64,000 bases of DNA from Alnus glutinosa (lineage: Eukaryota > Streptophyta > Magnoliopsida > Fagales > Betulaceae). A model generated the notes under the pieces. It did no database searches, was not told where the DNA came from, and was given only the letters and a program-made list of their open reading frames with translations. The DNA lies in the NCBI RefSeq assembly GCF_958979055.1, contig NC_084891.1:30066001-30130000 (forward strand). The letters run 5' to 3'. The position numbers were made by a program, and so were the translations under genes. Shown here piece after piece: positions 59,701-64,000 of the stretch. Each line of letters starts with the position of its first letter. The stretch's first letter is position 1.

Positions 59701-60193
59701 CCATCTCTTGCACGGAAACAAATAAGAGATAGGCAAAAGATATAACAAATACAAAAGATGAAGATCAAGCACTTATCTTGTTTATATTATACAACCAAGA
59801 CACATGTACCATTTTGAGAGTGTTTATCCCAAACATGGTTTTTGCAAATAGAAGTAGGAGCTTCGATAGTTAATCTAACGTTCTCTTCAAATCACGAATC
59901 TCTAATCAATAACATAATTTTTTTTTTAACAAATTATTGAGTATTTCATTGATCAACGATCATAAGTATAAAGTTCTTACATTACAAAGTATAAAGTTCT
60001 GTAAAATTATAGTCATGTGCTATGAGGTTACAAAGTTATAGATAGAAACAAAATTCTTACAATAAAGTACTATTTATAACTTTCATCTTTTACTAACCCA
60101 TGTACAAAAATAGTTAAAGAGTAGATCTGCTCCGAGCAGACTAGATTTAAGATAATGGTAGTCAAATATCCTAGAAAAATTTATTTAAACTTG

Positions 60194-60335
60194 CCGTGAG
60201 AGATAACCCCTCACACTGAACTATCCAGACCGTGAGAGATAACCCTTCATACCGAACTATCCAGGCCGTGAGATATAACCATTCACACCAAACTATCCAA
60301 ACTCTGAGGGATAACCTCTCACACCTGACTAACCT
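60194..60335 (+). repeat. Tandem repeat, about 36 bp x 4
   Basis: Units beginning cgtgagagataacccctcac, then a stretch ending aactatccag, start at 60194, 60231, 60267 and about 60303. Units are imperfect; the fourth is the most diverged. Confidence 0.8.
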
Positions 60336-63300
60336 TCATCTCATAGATTGTTTATGAGGGCAGATCTATGGAGAATAAAACTTTTATTCAAAACAAAAAT
60401 ATAACCAGCAAATAGCAGCAGCTGCCATGGAAGAGATGAACGGCATAACACAGAGATAGATGGACGATATATAGCGGATATGTCAAAATTGCTGATATGG
60501 TCGGAGAACACTTGTAAACAAATGAAAGCATATATTTTCTATAGTTGTTTTTAAGGTTAAATCTATTAGAGTAAATTACACTTTACACCCTAAATTTGCA
60601 TCTCATTTGCATTTACACCTCTAAACTACGACTCGTTGTAATTCGAACTTACAAACTATTATTTTATTTCGAATTACAGCGTGAGTCGGCCGTTAGTATT
60701 GATTGAAGCATATCCAATCAATAAATTTAAACTTAACATATCCAATGTTTAGTGATTAAAAAATAAAGTAGAATTAATACTAAATAACAAATGAGATGTA
60801 CGGAAATATTCCAACCAATGATTTTATTTTTTATTTTTATTTTTGAGGCTTGAACCCTTAATTATTATCTCATAAAGCCTTCAAAATATATTTGTTTTTC
60901 CCATAAAGACTTTAATATTTAATTATCTATCTGTTCAGGTGACAACTAATATTTGGAATAATATTCTATTTTTTAAAAAAATAAATCATATTTTATTCAA
61001 TTTTTTTAAAGAATTTCAAAAAATTTTAAATTTTATCTCACAAAGTCAAACCTCATAATTCACACAGTGAATTCGAATAATATTCGGATTCAACACCCAG
61101 ACGGACCATAAACCATTCAGAATATTGGCGTTTCATTGAAAGACGCAGCGCGTGTTTAATTTATAAGCTTTCGGTATTCATGAATGATGAATATACGGAA
61201 AGGATTTTTTTTTTAAAAAAAAAAAAAAAAAACCTCAAAGGTAAGTTAGTTAACCGTGGTTAAAGGAATATATGCCTTGCTCTAATATGTAATTTGCATC
61301 TTATGCATCCCCTAATTAATAATTATAATTATCTACCCCAACCCACCAAATTAAATTTAGGCTTCGCTTGTAAAAGGTTTTTTCTTTTTTAAACAAAAAC
61401 ACTAGCATCATGATCCAAAAACGTAAAATATTTATAAATCATTTAAATATTATTTTTACATTTATGTCACATGATGATATAAAAAAACATTATTCAAACC
61501 ATATTAATAAATAGAGTATTGGCTCCATTTGTCAATACTTTTAGGGGGTGTTAATTATTATTATTATTTTAATTATGTTGTAATATAACATAAATGTAAA
61601 ATGAAAATTAAATATTTTAAATTTTGGATCGCTTGTTAATATTTTTTTGTTTAAACATGATTAAAAAAATATAAGAATTTTTTTTTTTTAGCAAACGAAG
61701 ACATTTTCCCTTATGCGTAATGGGATTAGTGGTCATATCACGCTGCTCTAAGGCGCGTAGGGACAAACTTGTGAAAAGAATAAATGACATTTTTTTTTTT
61801 TGAATTATATGGGCCTTTCAATCCATCAAAAGTTTCAATTAATATTAATCCCAAAGGATTACCTACATGCAATTTAGATATAATTGGTATAGCAATTTCT
61901 CATCTCAAGCATGCAGGTCATCTAATTAAGAATAATTTTTTAGGATTGAAGATTATTTTTAACAATAATGAATGAATACTTATTATTCCAATGTTATATA
62001 TCGATGGAGAGAAAGTCGTTGCTAGACCTTTTATTTAAATAACTACATGCTTCCATATGAATGAAAGTTTATGAAAAAGACACATTTTACTTTTTTTTGT
62101 TAAAAAAAATTGAAAAAGGTGGTGAATATTTCGTAAAACCAATGAGTATAAGGTTAAGTTTGTAACGTATTTTGGAAAAAGGGCTAATATATTACATTTG
62201 GATTATCATCTTCAAACGAGTAGTTAAATTACAATTTGAGCTCTCTAAAATCTTTTATAAAGCTCAATATATCTTATATAGTGCGGAAACAATATTAGAC
62301 TTAACAACCATAAACATCCCAATGCCACATGGCAATATAATATTATTATGTTTTTTTTGATATTATTTGTAATGGTCTAAAAAAAAAGGCGATAGTCACA
62401 TTTGCACTATTACGCTAAAAAAATTAGTTAAAAATTAAGAAAAACTTCACTTATAATAACCCTTAGTCTTTCATCACTTAACAAAAAATTTTAACGGAAG
62501 ATTGGAATTGAAAAAAAATTTGAAAGATAATACCTTAAATTGACATTTTTTAAAGTTTAAGAATTTAATTACAAAAATAATAAAAGATCAGAAATTATAA
62601 ATAAAATTTTTCTTAAAAATTTAAAATTTAATGATAATTAACATTTTATAACTTAAAATTTTATAAAAAAAAAACTTTTAAATTTTAGTCCCACCTAATC
62701 AAAATTAATACGAGACTTAACACATAGGTTCAACTTTATAATCCACGTATTTATTTAAGGTAAACAACTCATAATATGAGACTAACTTTACGAATTACGG
62801 GGGTCACGAAGGAAACAAGATCAGCAGAAGTTATGCACGCGCTAGAGGGGAGAGTTGAAATAGAGTAATTGGCTTTCGCAAACCTTCTCACGTGACAAGG
62901 TCTTTGTCTTGGTAATTGCTTGGCTTCTGCTTTTACCGCACGCTTTTCCACCATTTCCTCCTCAAAACTCTCGCAAACTAATTTTCTCTTTTTCATTCAT
63001 ACAACTTCACTGGAGCTAGCGCGTGGATTTCTCAGAAGAATTTCATCCTGCTGCTTTCTTTTCCTTTTCCTCTTCTCTAAATAGCTCGACAGTGGGAAAC
63101 TTATCTGAGAAGTTTCATCGGAGTATGCTTTCCGCTTCCAGAGTAACCGCACATATATCACTACCCCATCTCAATCTTTTTTTTCTTTTTCTTCTTTCTA
63201 CAATCTGATTCCGAATACGGCAACATCTACATGGTTCAGAAACAGCTACATGGGAATCGTCAGGTGCCTTTGGGTGGCCTTGACTCTTGGGTTTGATTAC

Positions 63301-63540
63301 TTGCCAAGAAAGAAAAAAACAAGAGTTTTGGGTTTGATTGGCCGTAGAAAGTAGAAAAGCTCTAAGGAATAGCGGAGTATTTGGAATTATAAGCCTTTTG
63401 TTGGGTTTTTATGTAACTGCAGGTTGCAGTTTTTGTTGAATAGTACAGAAGACCGTGCACAAGAGATCCCTCACTTCAACTTGTAACGGATCACACACCC
63501 ATGTATATTAACCCCTTATTACACGACTCCACTATATTAA

Positions 63541-63695
63541 CCTCGGATCTAGAATTCTTTGAAAACCTTTTCCCTTCTCAGTCTATAAACACAAGAGTGC
63601 GCTATTATTTTGTGATTTTGGAGTCTTGCGTGAGAAATTAAACACTTAACTCCTTTTCTTGGGTTTTCTTTGGCTTTTACTTGGAGTCTAAGATC

Positions 63696-63726
<31 letters not shown>

Positions 63727-63780
63727 TCTACGGAGAAAAAGAGGGTTGCAAATAAGTGGTGGGAGAGAGTAGATGTGGCG
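63541..63780 (+). promoter_or_regulatory. AHL promoter/leader with (GA)n tract
   Basis: A TATA-like tctataaac is at about 63580-63588, and a (GA)n microsatellite at 63696-63722 lies in the presumed leader, as is frequent in plant 5' UTRs. An ATG at 63773 precedes the chosen start by 8 nt, out of frame, in a weak context (T at -3). Confidence 0.5.
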
Positions 63781-64000
63781 ATGGCGGGGTACAATGAAGA
63801 AAACCAAGGTGGCTCTCGCTACTTCCACCACCTCTTGGGGCCAGAGCTGCACCTCCAGAGACCTCCTTCTAATATTAACCCACAACACCAACCCTCCGAT
63901 TCCAAGGACTCCTCTGACAGAGATCACAAGCTCGACTCCGATGCCCAAGCCACCAGTAGCTCCGGTGCAGCCACCACCTCTAACCGCCGCCCACGTGGCC
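63781..64000 (+). CDS. AT-hook motif nuclear-localized protein (AHL), 5' part
   Basis: First 73 codons of a plant AHL protein, cut by the right edge. It opens MAGYNEENQGGSRYFHHLLG, then PELHLQRPP, a Ser/Asp/His-rich stretch (SDSKDSSDRDHKLDSD) and, at the edge, SNRRPRG, the beginning of the AT-hook (RRPRGRP.. in the family). Type-I AHL proteins bind the minor groove of AT-rich DNA and act, through a C-terminal PPC/DUF296 domain that would lie beyond the window, in multimeric chromatin complexes controlling growth and flowering. The start at 63781 has G at -3 and G at +4, a good context, and the family usually has no intron. Family call is from the N-terminus alone. Confidence 0.82.
   Translation, partial: MAGYNEENQGGSRYFHHLLGPELHLQRPPSNINPQHQPSDSKDSSDRDHKLDSDAQATSSSGAATTSNRRPRG

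Larger units (their letters stand above)
54449..63540. other. Gene-poor AT-rich intergenic DNA
   Basis: About 9 kb with no supportable gene. Contents seen: (AT)n tracts at about 54586-54600, 54809-54823, 55297-55331 and 55402-55413; a MITE at 56565-56735; repeat units near 58066-58150 related to 37165; an 18-C run at about 59384-59401; a tandem repeat at 60194-60335. The stretch 60560-60680 resembles one arm of a foldback element (attacactttacaccctaaa). Open frames at 56011, 57231, 58641 and 61784 lack any recognisable domain. Confidence 0.55.

Overview
The window is nuclear DNA of a flowering plant, most likely a woody dicot. The evidence is spliced genes with plant-type introns, AT-rich intergenic DNA, many MITEs, and plant-specific families (an ARP1-like RRM protein, cinnamoyl-CoA-reductase-like enzymes, a two-membrane-span HMG-CoA reductase, an AT-hook AHL protein). 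I cannot name the species. I saw no LTR retrotransposon, CRISPR array, rRNA or functional tRNA gene.

Layout. 1-4.0 kb: an RRM RNA-binding protein gene on the minus strand, its 3' end cut off by the left edge. 5.03-31.96 kb: a direct tandem segmental duplication. Copy A (5027-13748) and copy B (13749-31957) each carry one complete six-exon CCR-like reductase gene on the minus strand. Copy B is twice as long because it gained a hAT element carrying a receptor-kinase fragment (18.3-19.4 kb), a large three-gene PIF/Harbinger transposon (22.97-30.54 kb), a MULE-like foldback element (30.8-31.6 kb) and a tiny poly(T) insertion. Copy A keeps the empty sites, so the order of events can be read directly.

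32-38 kb: intergenic, with two members of a roughly 1-kb non-LTR retroposon family, a degenerate hAT-like element, short tandem repeats and a broken RNase H-like fragment. 38.2-42.9 kb: a complete four-exon HMG-CoA reductase gene (mevalonate pathway) with a MITE in intron 2 and a foldback element in intron 3. 45.0-45.5 kb: a small three-exon gene for a 97-residue single-span protein with a telo-box/site-II promoter. 46.3-49.6 kb: a Helitron-like element. 53.4-54.4 kb: the best-preserved retroposon of the 1-kb family, with perfect target-site duplications. 54.5-63.7 kb: gene-poor, AT-rich DNA. 63.78 kb to the edge: the first 73 codons of an AT-hook (AHL) gene.

The host genes do not form an operon or an obvious cluster. 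The main interest lies in three places. In the duplicated reductase pair, copy A has lost the catalytic serine. The Harbinger element carries a third gene encoding a GRF zinc finger with a tail anchor. The poly(A) retroposon family has two conserved GGCGCGTG hairpins 133-135 bp apart. All exon calls rest on reading frame, splice consensus and family knowledge; no database search was possible.
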